From contig NZ_FXTK01000003.1 in the NCBI RefSeq assembly GCF_900182695.1, positions 248,001 to 312,000 on the forward strand: a DNA stretch of 64,000 nucleotides. The letters are read 5' to 3'. The position numbers and the translations under genes are program-made. Positions 1-9,533 of this stretch are shown in pieces. Source of the DNA: Paracoccus laeviglucosivorans (GTDB lineage Bacteria; Pseudomonadota; Alphaproteobacteria; Rhodobacterales; Rhodobacteraceae). Within the stretch, counting starts at the first letter, position 1. Every line of letters begins with the position of its first letter. Under the pieces are notes generated by a model. It ran no database searches and was not told the origin of the DNA. It was given only the letters and a program-made list of their open reading frames with translations.

Positions 1-691
1 GGATCTGCGCCATATGCTCGGGCGTGAAATCGGGCCAGAGCGTCGGCGTGAATTCATATTCCGAATAGGCTGCCTGAAACGGCAGAAAGTTCGATGTCCG
101 CGTCTCGCCCGAGGTGCGGATCACCAGATCGGGGTCGGGATGGCCCGCAGTATCAAGGCAGCTTGCAAAGTCTGCCTCGGTCGGGACGGTGATCTCGCCC
201 TTGGTGACGCGTTCGGCCAGACGGCGCGCGGCGCGGGCGATTTCATCGCGACCGCCATAGTTGATGGCGACGGTCAGATTTAGCCGGGTATTGCCTGCCG
301 TCCGCGCCTCGATCCCCGCCATCAGGCGTTGCAGGCGGTCATCCAGACGCTCACGCGCACCGATGAAGCGCATCCGCACGCCTTCGGCGGCCATGCCATC
401 GGCCTCCCGCTCGATATAGCGGGCAAAGATCGCCATGAGGCCAAGCACTTCCTCGGTCGTGCGCTTCCAGTTCTCGGTCGAGAAGGCGTAAAGGGTCAGC
501 CAGTTCACGCCCATATCGGGACAGGCGCGAACGATTTGCTTGACGCGCTCGGCACCCTTGCGGTGCCCGACAAGCCGCGGCCAGCCCTTGTTGACGGCCC
601 AGCGACCGTTGCCATCCATGATGATGGCAACGTGCCGTGGCCTTGAATCCGGCGCGCCGGAACGGGAAAGGCTGGCTGCGGGATCGGCCAT
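1..691 (-). CDS. uppS: Undecaprenyl diphosphate synthase, partial (3' end outside window)
   Basis: Adds isopentenyl units to farnesyl diphosphate to make the C55 lipid carrier used for peptidoglycan and other surface glycans; a cytosolic, membrane-associated cis-prenyltransferase. About 230 residues are visible before the gene leaves the left edge. From ATG 691 the protein shows the signature HVAIIMDGNGRWA (about residues 20-32, including the catalytic Asp), GHRKGAE, YAFSTENWKR and, near the edge, RTSGETR, the C-terminal substrate-binding motif. It begins 6 bases after the frr stop, so pyrH, frr and uppS very probably form one transcript, the usual order in alphaproteobacteria (cdsA would be expected next). 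Confidence 0.96.
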   Translation of the reverse strand, partial: MADPAASLSRSGAPDSRPRHVAIIMDGNGRWAVNKGWPRLVGHRKGAERVKQIVRACPDMGVNWLTLYAFSTENWKRTTEEVLGLMAIFARYIEREADGMAAEGVRMRFIGARERLDDRLQRLMAGIEARTAGNTRLNLTVAINYGGRDEIARAARRLAERVTKGEITVPTEADFASCLDTAGHPDPDLVIRTSGETRTSNFLPFQAAYSEYEFTPTLWPDFTPEHMAQI

Positions 692-697
692 GTGCAT

Positions 698-1261
698 TCA
701 GACCTGCATGATCTCGGCTTGTTTCGATTCTAGCGCCTGATCCACGGCAGCGATCGACTTGTCGGTCAATTCCTGCACCGAGCTTTCCCAGAATTTCTGG
801 TCGTCTTCGGACATGCCGGCGGATTTGGCTTTTTTGATCTGGTCCATGCCGTCGCGGCGCACGTTGCGGATCGCAACGCGGGCGTGTTCGGCATATTGCG
901 CGGCGACGCGGGTCAGATCGCGGCGGCGCTCTTCGTTCAGTTCGGGAATCGGCAGCATGATGATGGTGCCGTTCAGCTGCGGGTTGATGCCCAGCCCCGA
1001 ATCGCGGATGGCTTTTTCTGCCTTGCCGACCAACGCCTTGTCCCAGACGTTGATCGTGACCATACGGGGTTCGGGCACGTTCACCGTGCCGATCTGGTTG
1101 ATCGGCGTGGGCGAGCCATAGGCATCGACCATGATCGGCTCGACCATGCTGGCCGAGGCGCGGCCCGTCCGCAGCGACGCGAATTCATGGCGCAGGGATT
1201 CCATTGCGCCTTTCATGCGGCGTTCCAGGTCGTCGGTGTCGATCTCGATCTCGTCGGACAT
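698..1261 (-). CDS. frr: Ribosome recycling factor
   Basis: Works with EF-G to split post-termination ribosomes in the cytoplasm. The 187-residue length matches the family (about 185). Recognisable blocks are SLRTGRAS (about residues 29-36), the VPEPRM strand, the long [11 protein letters not shown] segment and the Arg-rich EERRRDLTR helix, which together make the tRNA-shaped two-domain fold. It lies 80 bases after pyrH and 6 bases before uppS, in the conserved pyrH-frr-uppS order. ATG 1261 gives [11 protein letters not shown], a typical acidic start. Confidence 0.97.
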   Translation of the reverse strand: MSDEIEIDTDDLERRMKGAMESLRHEFASLRTGRASASMVEPIMVDAYGSPTPINQIGTVNVPEPRMVTINVWDKALVGKAEKAIRDSGLGINPQLNGTIIMLPIPELNEERRRDLTRVAAQYAEHARVAIRNVRRDGMDQIKKAKSAGMSEDDQKFWESSVQELTDKSIAAVDQALESKQAEIMQV

Positions 1262-1341
1262 GCTCGATCATGGCCTCTATGCTGTGGTTTTCTGCGCTTT
1301 TAGCCGAGAGACACCGACAAGGCAAAGCCTATGCGGGGATT

Positions 1342-2073
1342 TTAGCCATGCACCCGCGTATAAGTGCCCTGCCCGGCCAGAATCCCACGGAAACCACCCG
1401 GTTCGTCCAGCGAAAACACGATGATCGGCAGATCGTTATCGCGCGCCAGCGCAATGGCCGAGGCATCCATGACACCCAGATGCTTTTGCAGCACCTCATC
1501 ATAGGTCACGGTGTCATAGCGCTTCGCGTCATCGTGTTTTTTGGGGTCTTTGTCATAGACGCCATCGACCTTGGTGCCTTTGAAGATCGCTTCGCAATTC
1601 ATCTCATTGGCGCGCAGCGTTGCTGCGGTGTCGGTGGTGAAATACGGGTTGCCGGTGCCCGCTGCGAAAATGCAGACGCGCTTTTTCTCAAGGTGGCGGA
1701 CGGCGCGGCGGCGGATATAGGGTTCGGCCACTTCGTCCATGCGGATCGCGCTGATGACGCGAGTGTGGATGCCCAGCTGTTCCAGCGCGGCCTGCATCCC
1801 CAGCGCGTTCATCACGGTCGCCAGCATCCCCATATAGTCGGCCGTCGCCCGCTCCATCCCCTGCGCGCTGCCCTGCAAGCCGCGGAAAATATTGCCGCCG
1901 CCGATGACCATGCAGATCTCGACGCCCATGTCGTGGACAGACTTCACCTCATTGGCGATGCGCGAGACGGTCGGCGGATGCAGGCCATAGCCTTGATCCC
2001 CCATCAGGGCCTCGCCCGAAATCTTCAGCAGCACGCGCGAGTATTTTCCGGCTTGCGGGTTTAGTTCGGACAT
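1342..2073 (-). CDS. pyrH: UMP kinase
   Basis: Phosphorylates UMP to UDP, the committed step toward UTP and CTP; a hexameric amino-acid-kinase-fold enzyme. Beginning at ATG 2073 the product is 243 residues, the family size, and starts [31 protein letters not shown] binds [11 protein letters not shown] binds phosphate, and [12 protein letters not shown] followed by [15 protein letters not shown] forms the UMP and nucleotide site. The reading frame is open for another 100 codons upstream, but that extension has no family similarity and AAGG sits about 11 bases before ATG 2073. It heads the pyrH-frr-uppS run; here the divergent neighbour is miaA, not the rpsB-tsf pair often found upstream. Confidence 0.96.
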   Translation of the reverse strand: MSELNPQAGKYSRVLLKISGEALMGDQGYGLHPPTVSRIANEVKSVHDMGVEICMVIGGGNIFRGLQGSAQGMERATADYMGMLATVMNALGMQAALEQLGIHTRVISAIRMDEVAEPYIRRRAVRHLEKKRVCIFAAGTGNPYFTTDTAATLRANEMNCEAIFKGTKVDGVYDKDPKKHDDAKRYDTVTYDEVLQKHLGVMDASAIALARDNDLPIIVFSLDEPGGFRGILAGQGTYTRVHG

Positions 2074-2160
2074 CCAGGGGAACCTTTCACAGGGGTTTTC
2101 ATCGCGGGGCAAAATGTCGCAAATACTGACCATGTTCAACAGCCGCAGAATGCACGCAAA

Positions 2161-3060
2161 TTGAGGCAAGGTCACGACATAGCTGCGACAGTTCCACAAG
2201 ATCGGCATGTGCTGATCGCGGGACCGACCGCAAGCGGAAAATCCGCACTGGCCCTTAGGCTTGCACAAAGTCAGGGCGGCGTGATCGTCAATGCCGACGC
2301 CTTGCAGGTCTGGTCCTGCTGGCGCGTCATTTCCGCCCGCCCCCCGACCGAGGAGGAGGCGCTGGCCCCGCATCGGCTATACGGCCATCTGCCGCCCGGC
2401 ACGCCTTATTCCGTGGGGGCATGGCTGGCCGAGGTCCAGGAATTGCTGGCCACGGGCGCACGGCTGATCGTCGTCGGCGGCACCGGCCTTTACCTGCACG
2501 CCCTGTCAAACGGGCTGGCCGTGATTCCACCGACCCCTGATGCGATCCGCGCCGAGGGGAACGCCTTTCTTGCATCGGAAAACGGGCTTGAGCGGATGGT
2601 CGCCGAGCTGGACGCCGCCACCCGTGATCGCATCGATCTGCGAAATCCCGCCCGCGTCCAGCGCGCGTGGGAGGTGCTGCGCACCACCGGACGCGGCATC
2701 ACCGCATGGCAGGCAGATACCCCGCCGCCGCTGATTCCCCCGCAGGCCAGTGAACGGATCGTGCTGACCAGCGACCGCGACTGGCTGGCCGAACGGATCG
2801 AACGGCGCTTCGGGCTGATGATGGAACAGGGCGCGCTTGACGAAGTGCGCGCCATGTTGCCGCAATGGGATCCGCAGGCGCTGTGGGCACGGGCGATCGG
2901 CGCGCCCGAACTGATCGCGCATCTGCGCGGGGAATGCAAATTGGACGAGGCCGTCGAACGCGCGATCATCGCCACGCGGCAATACGCCAAGTCGCAGCGC
3001 ATCTTCTTTCGGGGCCGAATGCGCGACTGGCGACAAGAGCGCGTGGATCTTGCTGCGTGA
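2161..3060 (+). CDS. miaA: tRNA dimethylallyltransferase
   Basis: Transfers a dimethylallyl group to A37 of tRNAs reading UNN codons, the first step of ms2i6A formation. The P-loop is GPTASGKS, followed by NADALQVW (the Asp-x-x-Gln substrate motif) and [10 protein letters not shown]; the C-terminal part ends in a basic [17 protein letters not shown] tail, as the family does. The length, 299 residues, is normal. I see no in-frame ATG near the expected start: the choices are TTG 2161 (MRQGHD...) or GTG 2209, which directly precedes [11 protein letters not shown] and would leave almost no N-terminal extension. TTG 2161 is favoured but not certain. Confidence 0.92.
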   Translation: MRQGHDIAATVPQDRHVLIAGPTASGKSALALRLAQSQGGVIVNADALQVWSCWRVISARPPTEEEALAPHRLYGHLPPGTPYSVGAWLAEVQELLATGARLIVVGGTGLYLHALSNGLAVIPPTPDAIRAEGNAFLASENGLERMVAELDAATRDRIDLRNPARVQRAWEVLRTTGRGITAWQADTPPPLIPPQASERIVLTSDRDWLAERIERRFGLMMEQGALDEVRAMLPQWDPQALWARAIGAPELIAHLRGECKLDEAVERAIIATRQYAKSQRIFFRGRMRDWRQERVDLAA

Positions 3061-3162
3061 AAGCAACATATTAATCCTTTTGCAACTTTAGCGCGTTAAC
3101 AGCGTTCGGTAACCAACCAATGGTGAGCTACCCTTGGCTTACCCGAACGTGAGAATCGCGGT

Positions 3163-4230
3163 ATGAGTGAGAACCTGCGCCACCTGCACCAACTTCGTCC
3201 ACGGCATGACGATGATGCCGTGCGGGAACGGTTGGCACAGGCGTCGATTACGGCGGGTGTGATTCTTGAACCCTCGGAACAGGATCCGCGCCGGTTCACG
3301 GCGCCGGGAACGACGGATCGTGTGGCGGATGAAGCGCAGGTAACGATGGCCCCGCCCACGACGCCATCCCGCCTGCCACGCTCGGCTCCGGGGGATGGGC
3401 TGCGGCTGGTGCCGCTAGCCGCATTCCATTGGGGCGGTGCGCCGCGTGGCAGGTTTGGCGGACGCAGCGCCACCATCGCGCCAAGGGTGCGCGGCGATCA
3501 CATCCTGATCTATGTGGCACAAGGCACACTGGGCGTGGACCTGCCCGGCCTGCGACATCCGGTATCCGACGGGCGTATCGCCTTTATCCCAGCAGGCACG
3601 GCATTTTCCATGCAACCGCCCGAGGAAGTGCAGGGCTGCGCGCTGATGATACCGCCACATCTTGCGCACGGTCTGCCCGTGGAACTGCCGCACAGCTTCC
3701 AATCTGGCCTGCCCGACCCCGCAGATCACGCATTGCTGGACCCGGCGCTGCGTGCATTGGGTGCAGGCAGTCCGCGCAACGCAGTCGAAGCCAGCGCCAC
3801 CAGCTTTCAGCTTGGCCTGCTGGCGGTCGCGCTGTCGCGGTTGGTCCACGGCTCGGCGGCGCAACAGGCGCTAAGTCATCGCATCACCGAAGCCCGCCCA
3901 CTGACCGAACGATTTCTGGCGCTGGCGGGGGCAAATCTGGCGCAGGAACACACCATGTCAGAGCTTGCCCGCGATCTGGGCTGCACATTGGCGCATCTGG
4001 ACCGAGCCTGCCTGCAAAGCCGGGGTAAAACCGCGCTGGAACTGCTTTACCGGCTGCGGCTGGAACGGGCGGTGGGCCTGCTACGCGACACGACGACGCC
4101 CATCGAACAGATTGCCCGCAGCCTTGGCTTCAGCAGCGTCGGCCATTTCATGCGTGCATTCGCCTCGGCCACCGGCCGCTCTCCCGAAGCATTCCGAGAG
4201 ATCGGTCGGGGCGGCGAAGAACAGATTTAG
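3163..4230 (+). CDS. AraC-family transcriptional regulator
   Basis: A 355-residue DNA-binding regulator. The C-terminal third carries the double helix-turn-helix of the AraC/XylS family: [20 protein letters not shown], then [14 protein letters not shown] and the family signature [20 protein letters not shown] before a GRSPEAFRE end. The middle looks like a cupin-type sensor ([26 protein letters not shown]), so a small ligand is likely but cannot be named. The first 80 residues are Pro/Arg-rich and unfamiliar. It stands alone; its last 4 bases overlap the convergent rlmE gene. Target genes cannot be inferred from the neighbours. Confidence 0.9.
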   Translation: MSENLRHLHQLRPRHDDDAVRERLAQASITAGVILEPSEQDPRRFTAPGTTDRVADEAQVTMAPPTTPSRLPRSAPGDGLRLVPLAAFHWGGAPRGRFGGRSATIAPRVRGDHILIYVAQGTLGVDLPGLRHPVSDGRIAFIPAGTAFSMQPPEEVQGCALMIPPHLAHGLPVELPHSFQSGLPDPADHALLDPALRALGAGSPRNAVEASATSFQLGLLAVALSRLVHGSAAQQALSHRITEARPLTERFLALAGANLAQEHTMSELARDLGCTLAHLDRACLQSRGKTALELLYRLRLERAVGLLRDTTTPIEQIARSLGFSSVGHFMRAFASATGRSPEAFREIGRGGEEQI

Positions 4231-4991
4231 ATGTCGTCTTCGGCTTCGGGCTCCGCCGCGTCGTCACGGCCACGGAAGCCCTGCGCCACCACGAATTTTT
4301 CCGACGAATCCGAGCGGCTGGCAGGCGGCTTCACATTCGCAACCTTGCGGAAATTGCGTTTCAGCATCGCCTGCATCTCGCTCTCGGCCCCGCCTGCCAG
4401 AACCTTGGCAACGAAGGTGCCGCCTGGTTCCAGCACGTCAAAGGCAAAGTCCAATGCCGCCTCGATCAGGGCTACGATGCGCAGGTGATCCGTGCCCTTG
4501 TGCCCCGACGACGCGGCAGCCATGTCGGACATCACCACATCGGCGCGACCGCCCAGCCATGCCTTGACCTGATCGTCCGCACCCTCGGACAGGAAATCAA
4601 GCTGATGCAACTCGGCCCCGGCGATCGGATCGATTTCCTGCAGATCGACGCCCAGCACACGACCGACTTTCTTGCCGGACTTTTCACCCAAGGCGTTGAC
4701 GCGGCCCACGGCGACCTGACACCAGCCGCCCGGTGCACAACCCAGATCGACCACCCGCGCCCCCGGCACCAGAAAGCGGTATTTGTCATCCAGTTCAAGG
4801 ATCTTGAAAGCCGCGCGCCCACGATAGCCTTCGCGCTTGGCCCGCGCGACATAGGGGTCGTTCAATTGCCGTTCCAACCATAGCGTGCTGGAAAGCCTGC
4901 GCCCCTTGGCCGATTTCACGCGCACCCGCAGATCGCGCTGCCCGCGGCCAGAACTCTTACGCTCGCCGCCCGGTTTCTTGCCGTCACTCAT
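4227..4991 (-). CDS. rlmE: 23S rRNA 2'-O-ribose methyltransferase RlmE (FtsJ/RrmJ)
   Basis: Methylates the ribose of U2552 in the 23S rRNA A-loop using SAM, late in 50S assembly. The SAM site [15 protein letters not shown] is clear, and all four members of the KDKE catalytic set can be placed: Lys in AAFKILELD, Asp in VMSDMAA, Lys in [10 protein letters not shown] and Glu in DSSEKFVVA. The protein is 254 residues, longer than the E. coli enzyme because of a basic N-terminal arm ([23 protein letters not shown]) and an acidic tail. It starts 1 base after the ppx-like gene ends, so the two are co-transcribed. Confidence 0.95.
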   Translation of the reverse strand: MSDGKKPGGERKSSGRGQRDLRVRVKSAKGRRLSSTLWLERQLNDPYVARAKREGYRGRAAFKILELDDKYRFLVPGARVVDLGCAPGGWCQVAVGRVNALGEKSGKKVGRVLGVDLQEIDPIAGAELHQLDFLSEGADDQVKAWLGGRADVVMSDMAAASSGHKGTDHLRIVALIEAALDFAFDVLEPGGTFVAKVLAGGAESEMQAMLKRNFRKVANVKPPASRSDSSEKFVVAQGFRGRDDAAEPEAEDDI

Positions 4992-4992
4992 C

Positions 4993-6144
4993 TTATGCTA
5001 CCCCGTTCAATCCGTCGGGCGCCAGCACCCCATCTTTGACCATCTGCGCATATAGCAGCCCTTCGCGCAGACCGCGATCCGCAACCGACAACCGCGTCGT
5101 GGGCCAGACCCGCATCAATGTTTGCAGGATCGCTGCCCCCGACATGATCAGCGCATGGCGTTCGCGCCCGATGCGCGGATCGCTGCGCCGACCTTCCGGG
5201 CCCAGCGACAGATAATCCCGGATCACCCGGTCGATCTGGGCCGAGGTCATGGTCAAGCCGTCCACCTTGGTCCGGTCATAGCGGCGCAGGCCCAGATGGC
5301 TGGCAGCCACCGTGGTCACCGTGCCCGATGTGCCGATGACCTGAAAATTCTCGGGCATGTTCTGGGCCAGCGCATAGGGGCTGAAATCCGAGAGCATCTC
5401 CTCGAAATGCCACGACATCAGCGCGAAGCGGCCCTGATCGTCCTCGACATCCTCGAACTGGTCGCGCAGCGTGGCGACGCCCAAAGGCACGCTGATCCAA
5501 TCGACAACCCGCGCCCCACCGGGCTGCGGCGTGCGGAACCCATCGGCCAGCCGCATGATCGCGCGGGGCCGTTCGGCGGGCTCCACATCCTCAAGGTCGA
5601 TCCAGACAAGCTCAGTCGAGCCGCCGCCGATGTCGACGACAAGCAACTGTTCCGTGCGCAGACTGACCAGCGGCGCACAGGAGATCACGGCAAGCCGCGC
5701 TTCTTCCTCGGCGTCGATGATTTCGACCGGCAGACCTGTTTCGCGACGGATCAACCGCAGGAAATCGCGGCTGTTGCGCGCACGCCTGCAGGCCTCGGTT
5801 GCGACAAGGCGCATCCGCGTGACCTTATGCGCCTCAAGCTTGCGCCGGCACACTTGCAGAGCATGAACCGTCCGCGCCATGGAAGGACGCGACAGCCTGC
5901 CTGATGCTTCCAACCCCTGCCCCAACTGGACAGGTTTCGAAAAGCTATCGACCACCTGAAACTGGCTGCCCATCGGTCGGGCAATCAGCATCCGGCAGCT
6001 GTTGGTGCCAAGATCCAGCGCCGCATAAAGCGGCCCGTCCTCGGCCGGGCGGGTGACGAAAGGCTCGACCGTTTTTTTCGGGAACGCGTCCGCACCCGCG
6101 GGACGCCTGGGCGCCATTTCACGCCCTCCGATACCTAGTTGCAA
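4993..6144 (-). CDS. ppx: Ppx/GppA-family phosphatase
   Basis: An exopolyphosphatase or guanosine pentaphosphate phosphatase of the ASKHA fold. [18 protein letters not shown] (near residue 40) is the first phosphate motif and [15 protein letters not shown] the second; [11 protein letters not shown] is the adenosine/phosphate loop. At 383 residues it contains the two N-terminal domains but lacks the C-terminal HD extension of long Ppx enzymes, so whether polyphosphate or pppGpp is preferred cannot be told from sequence. It precedes rlmE in a two-gene operon, a pairing I recall from other Rhodobacteraceae. Confidence 0.9.
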   Translation of the reverse strand: MQLGIGGREMAPRRPAGADAFPKKTVEPFVTRPAEDGPLYAALDLGTNSCRMLIARPMGSQFQVVDSFSKPVQLGQGLEASGRLSRPSMARTVHALQVCRRKLEAHKVTRMRLVATEACRRARNSRDFLRLIRRETGLPVEIIDAEEEARLAVISCAPLVSLRTEQLLVVDIGGGSTELVWIDLEDVEPAERPRAIMRLADGFRTPQPGGARVVDWISVPLGVATLRDQFEDVEDDQGRFALMSWHFEEMLSDFSPYALAQNMPENFQVIGTSGTVTTVAASHLGLRRYDRTKVDGLTMTSAQIDRVIRDYLSLGPEGRRSDPRIGRERHALIMSGAAILQTLMRVWPTTRLSVADRGLREGLLYAQMVKDGVLAPDGLNGVA

Positions 6145-6222
6145 CCAAGTTAACCCGCGCCCTTAGCCGGTTCAAGGGGTTGCCTGTGGACAGCGGCGGA
6201 TCGGACGGCTAATCGAATAGAC

Positions 6223-6387
6223 ATGATCGTGATCGCAGCACTTCTGATTGGCGCAGTCATCGGCTGGTTCCGCGCCGCCCGCATGGGCGGAGGCCGGTCC
6301 GACAAGCTGCAATATGCCGCAGCCCACGCGATGGGACTGGCGGTTCTGGGCCTGTTCCTGACCGTATTTCTGACCCGGATGGGCTGA
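6223..6387 (+). CDS. Small membrane protein, 54 residues
   Basis: A short gene from ATG 6223 whose TGA overlaps the ATG of the VWA gene by one base (TGATG), the layout of translational coupling. The product begins MIVIAALLIGAVIGWF, a membrane helix, continues with a short basic loop (RAARMGGGRSDKLQY) and a second hydrophobic helix (GLAVLGLFLTVFL), so it should span the membrane twice. No obvious Shine-Dalgarno sequence precedes it. I do not recognise a family, but its tight link to the next gene and clean helix-loop-helix pattern support a real protein. Confidence 0.7.
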   Translation: MIVIAALLIGAVIGWFRAARMGGGRSDKLQYAAAHAMGLAVLGLFLTVFLTRMG

Positions 6388-7568
6388 TGTTTCGCCCCTT
6401 TCTTGACAGTCTGCGCAGGCATGGGGTGCCCGCCAGCCTGCGGGAATATCTGGACCTGCTGGCCGGGTTGCAGGCGGGCCTGTCGGATTGGTCGCCCGAG
6501 GGGTTCTATCACCTTTCCCGCGCCACGCTGGTCAAGAATGAGGCACATATCGACCGCTTCGATCGTGCCTTTGCCGAGGCTTTCTCTGGCCTTGACGAAA
6601 TCCCCATCGAGGCGCTGGTCGATCAGGTCACCATCCCACGCGAATGGCTGGAGAAGCTGGCCGAAAAGCTGCTGACCCCCGAAGAACGCGCGGCCATCCA
6701 AGGCCCCGGCAGTTTCGATGAGCTGATGCGCCGCCTGCGCGAACGGCTGGCCGAACAAAAGGGCCGTCATCAGGGTGGCAGCAAATGGGTCGGCACGGCG
6801 GGCACCTCGCCCTTTGGCGCTTACGGCTATAACCCCGAAGGTGTGCGGATCGGACAGGCGGAAAGCCGGCATCGCCGCGCAGTCAAGGTCTGGGACAAGC
6901 GCGAATTCCGCGATTTCGACGATTCGGTGGAACTGGGCACGCGCAATATCAAGGTGGCGCTGAAACGCCTGCGCCAATGGGCGCGCCACGGCGCGGCCGA
7001 GGAACTGGACCTGCCCGGCACCATCCGCGCCAGTGCCGAGCATGGCTATATCGACGTGCAGACCCGGCCCGAGCGCCATAATGCCGTTAAGGTGCTGCTG
7101 TTTCTGGATGTCGGCGGCAGCATGGACGACCACGCCCGCCGCGTGGATGAGCTGTTCTCGGCGGCGCGGGGAGAGTTCAAGCATCTGGAACATTTCTATT
7201 TCCACAACTGCATCTATGAAGGTCTGTGGCGCGACAACCGCCGCCGCTGGACCGAAACCGTGCCGACATGGGATGTGCTGAACCGCTTTGGTCGCGACTA
7301 TAAGGTGATCTTGGTGGGCGATGCTGCGATGTCGCCCTATGAAATCGCGGTGCCGGGGGGCGCGAACGAACATTGGAACCCCGAGGCGGGCGAGGTCTGG
7401 CTAAGACGCCTGCGCGAGACATGGCCGGATCACGTCTGGCTGAATCCCGTCGCGGAAAAGGACTGGAGCCATACCCGTTCGATCCAGATGATTGGCGAAA
7501 TCTTTGACGGGCGGATGCAGCCCCTGACGTTGCAAGGTCTGACGCAGGCGATGCGGCTGCTTGGCTAA
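6387..7568 (+). CDS. VWA-domain protein, CoxE-like
   Basis: 393 residues. The C-terminal half is a von Willebrand A domain: VLLFLDVGGSMDDHARRV near residue 240 supplies the metal-ion-dependent adhesion site (Asp-x-Gly-x-Ser), and KVILVGDAAMSPYE lies later. The N-terminal half, LRRHGVPASLREYLDLLAGL onward, resembles the CoxE group, whose best studied members work with a MoxR-type AAA+ ATPase to assemble metalloenzymes. No such ATPase is in this window, so any partner must be elsewhere. It is coupled to the preceding 54-residue protein and lies 27 bases before an M48 protease gene. Exact function unknown. Confidence 0.88.
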   Translation: MFRPFLDSLRRHGVPASLREYLDLLAGLQAGLSDWSPEGFYHLSRATLVKNEAHIDRFDRAFAEAFSGLDEIPIEALVDQVTIPREWLEKLAEKLLTPEERAAIQGPGSFDELMRRLRERLAEQKGRHQGGSKWVGTAGTSPFGAYGYNPEGVRIGQAESRHRRAVKVWDKREFRDFDDSVELGTRNIKVALKRLRQWARHGAAEELDLPGTIRASAEHGYIDVQTRPERHNAVKVLLFLDVGGSMDDHARRVDELFSAARGEFKHLEHFYFHNCIYEGLWRDNRRRWTETVPTWDVLNRFGRDYKVILVGDAAMSPYEIAVPGGANEHWNPEAGEVWLRRLRETWPDHVWLNPVAEKDWSHTRSIQMIGEIFDGRMQPLTLQGLTQAMRLLG

Positions 7569-7595
7569 CGCCACCCGGCACGCCATATTCGGGGG

Positions 7596-8279
7596 ATGCT
7601 GAAATACACACCCATTATTCTGATCCTGCTTTACGCCGCCGCGATGTGGTATTTCTCGCTTTGGCGGCTCAAGGCAGAACTCAGGGAACGCTCGACCCCG
7701 CTCAAGGATCCGCGCCTGCAACCTGTGCTGGAACAGCTGGGCCGCGCGATGGACCTGCCCCCGATCCGGGCGCATGTCTATGAAATCGCGCCCGTGAACG
7801 GGTTGGCGGCGCCGGATGGACGCATCTTCCTGACGCGGGGTTTTCTGGACAAGCTGGATCAGGGCCACGTGACCGAGGCCGAGCTGGCATCCGTCATCGC
7901 GCATGAACTGGGCCATGTGGCGCATGGCCATTCGCGCAGGCGCATGATCGACTTTGCGGGCCAGAATGTGCTGCGTCTGGTGCTGGCGGGCGTGCTGGGC
8001 CGCTTTCTGCCCGGCATCGGCGGATGGATCGCGGGGCTGGCGGCAGGTGCGGTGTCGGCCCGCCTGTCGCGACAGGACGAGTTCGAGGCGGACGCCTTTG
8101 CCAGCGCGCTGATGATCAAGGCGGGTCTTGGGACCGCACCGCAGAAAAGCCTGTTTCGCAAGCTGGACCGGCTGGCTGGCGGGCGCTCCAGCACCCCCGC
8201 TTGGCTGATGTCGCATCCCAAAACCGAAACCCGGATAGCAGCAATCGAGAAACTTGAGGCGCGCTGGAACATTCGCTGA
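7596..8279 (+). CDS. M48-family membrane metalloprotease
   Basis: A zinc endopeptidase of the Ste24/HtpX type. One N-terminal membrane helix (about residues 5-22) is followed by the catalytic HELGH (His103 to His107) and the third ligand in DEFEADAFA (Glu164), with a hydrophobic hairpin between them (LGRFLPGIGGWIAGLAAG). At 227 residues it is a short family member that appears to be essentially the protease core facing one side of the membrane. Spacing of 27 bases from the VWA gene and 54 bases to the next suggests one transcript. Confidence 0.92.
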   Translation: MLKYTPIILILLYAAAMWYFSLWRLKAELRERSTPLKDPRLQPVLEQLGRAMDLPPIRAHVYEIAPVNGLAAPDGRIFLTRGFLDKLDQGHVTEAELASVIAHELGHVAHGHSRRRMIDFAGQNVLRLVLAGVLGRFLPGIGGWIAGLAAGAVSARLSRQDEFEADAFASALMIKAGLGTAPQKSLFRKLDRLAGGRSSTPAWLMSHPKTETRIAAIEKLEARWNIR

Positions 8280-8333
8280 CTTGTCCGCGCCGGGGTTTAG
8301 GTTATGCTGCGGTTGCATAATCACTGAGATCAG

Positions 8334-9533
8334 ATGACCCGTCCCTTTCGCCGCCGCGTCCTCTATATCCCCGGATACGACCCGATACCGCCGCGCCGCT
8401 ATCGTGAGCTTTACAAGCGCGAGGGGGCCGATCAGGCGCGCATCAGCGGGTATGAACTGACCTTTGGCGCGCGTCGCGACCGCACGGGTTTTGGCTGGGG
8501 CGTTAGCAGCGACATCAAGGGCTTGCAGGCGGAATCCGAGATCGAAGTTCTTGTCTGGGCCGACATCGTCGCAGGCTCGATGGGGCAGTCGATCCTTGCC
8601 ACTTACGGCCAGCTTGCCCGCACCGCCTGGGCCTATATCGGAACGGGGGCGCTGTTTCGACTGATGCGGCTGCGGCGCGGCCCGGTCCTTGCGGCGCTTT
8701 ACCCTGTGGTTGTATTGCTGGCACAACTGGCGCTGGCCTTGGCGGCGGGCGCGATGCTGGGCTGGCTGCTGGCTTGGGTGACAGGGTTCGGCCTGTGGAT
8801 CGCCCTGCCCGTGCTGGTCGCGGTCACTTGGACCGGGCTGCATCTGTGGCGGCGCATCGACGGCAGGATCTTCGCCTATTATCTGATGCACGACTATGCC
8901 TTCACCGCCCGCGATAAGGGTGCCTATCCCCCTGCGCTTGAGACGCGCCTCGCCCAGTTCTCGGACCGTATAGCCACGGTTCTGGCCGCCGACTGGGACG
9001 AGGTGCTGGTCGTCGGCCACAGTTCCGGCGCTTATCTCGGCGTTTCCGTGCTTGCCGATCTGATCCGGTCTGGACGTGTGCCGCAGGCGGGGCCAAGACT
9101 GGCCTTCCTGTCGCTGGGTCAGGTCGTGCCGATGGCGTCCTACCTGCCCCGCGCGAACCGCCTGCGTGCCGATCTGCGCTACCTGTCCACGCGGGATGAA
9201 CTTGACTGGATCGACGTGACTGCACCGGGGGATGCCTGTTCGTTCGGGCTGTGCGACCCGGTGGCGGTTTCGGGCGTGGCGCCTGCCCAACAGCGCCATC
9301 CGCTGATCCTCTCCGCCGCTTTCACGCAGACGCTTTCGCCGCAAAAGCAGCGGGAATTGCGGGGGCGGTGGTTCAGGCTGCACTTTCAGTATCTTTGTGC
9401 ATTCGACCGGCCCGGCGACTATGATTACTTCGCAATCACCGCCGGACCACTGCCGCTGGGCGAGCGCTTTGCAGGACGCCAGCATTCCCCCGCCCGCATC
9501 ACCCGCGCGGCCAACAGTTTTATTGCGACATGA
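8334..9533 (+). CDS. Membrane protein with hydrolase-like GHSSG motif
   Basis: 399 residues, function unrecognised. Two hydrophobic segments near residues 120-165 (PVVVLLAQLALALAAGAML, ALPVLVAVTWTGLHLW) should anchor it. After them comes DEVLVVGHSSGAYLGVSVLADLI, an alpha/beta-hydrolase nucleophile elbow (G-H-S-S-G) with the usual strand before it and helix after it. The opening RRRVLYIPGYDP resembles the first strand and oxyanion region of that fold, so the two membrane helices may be inserted in the hydrolase domain. Its last 4 bases overlap the P450 start, so the two products are made together and may act on the same substrate. Confidence 0.7.
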   Translation: MTRPFRRRVLYIPGYDPIPPRRYRELYKREGADQARISGYELTFGARRDRTGFGWGVSSDIKGLQAESEIEVLVWADIVAGSMGQSILATYGQLARTAWAYIGTGALFRLMRLRRGPVLAALYPVVVLLAQLALALAAGAMLGWLLAWVTGFGLWIALPVLVAVTWTGLHLWRRIDGRIFAYYLMHDYAFTARDKGAYPPALETRLAQFSDRIATVLAADWDEVLVVGHSSGAYLGVSVLADLIRSGRVPQAGPRLAFLSLGQVVPMASYLPRANRLRADLRYLSTRDELDWIDVTAPGDACSFGLCDPVAVSGVAPAQQRHPLILSAAFTQTLSPQKQRELRGRWFRLHFQYLCAFDRPGDYDYFAITAGPLPLGERFAGRQHSPARITRAANSFIAT

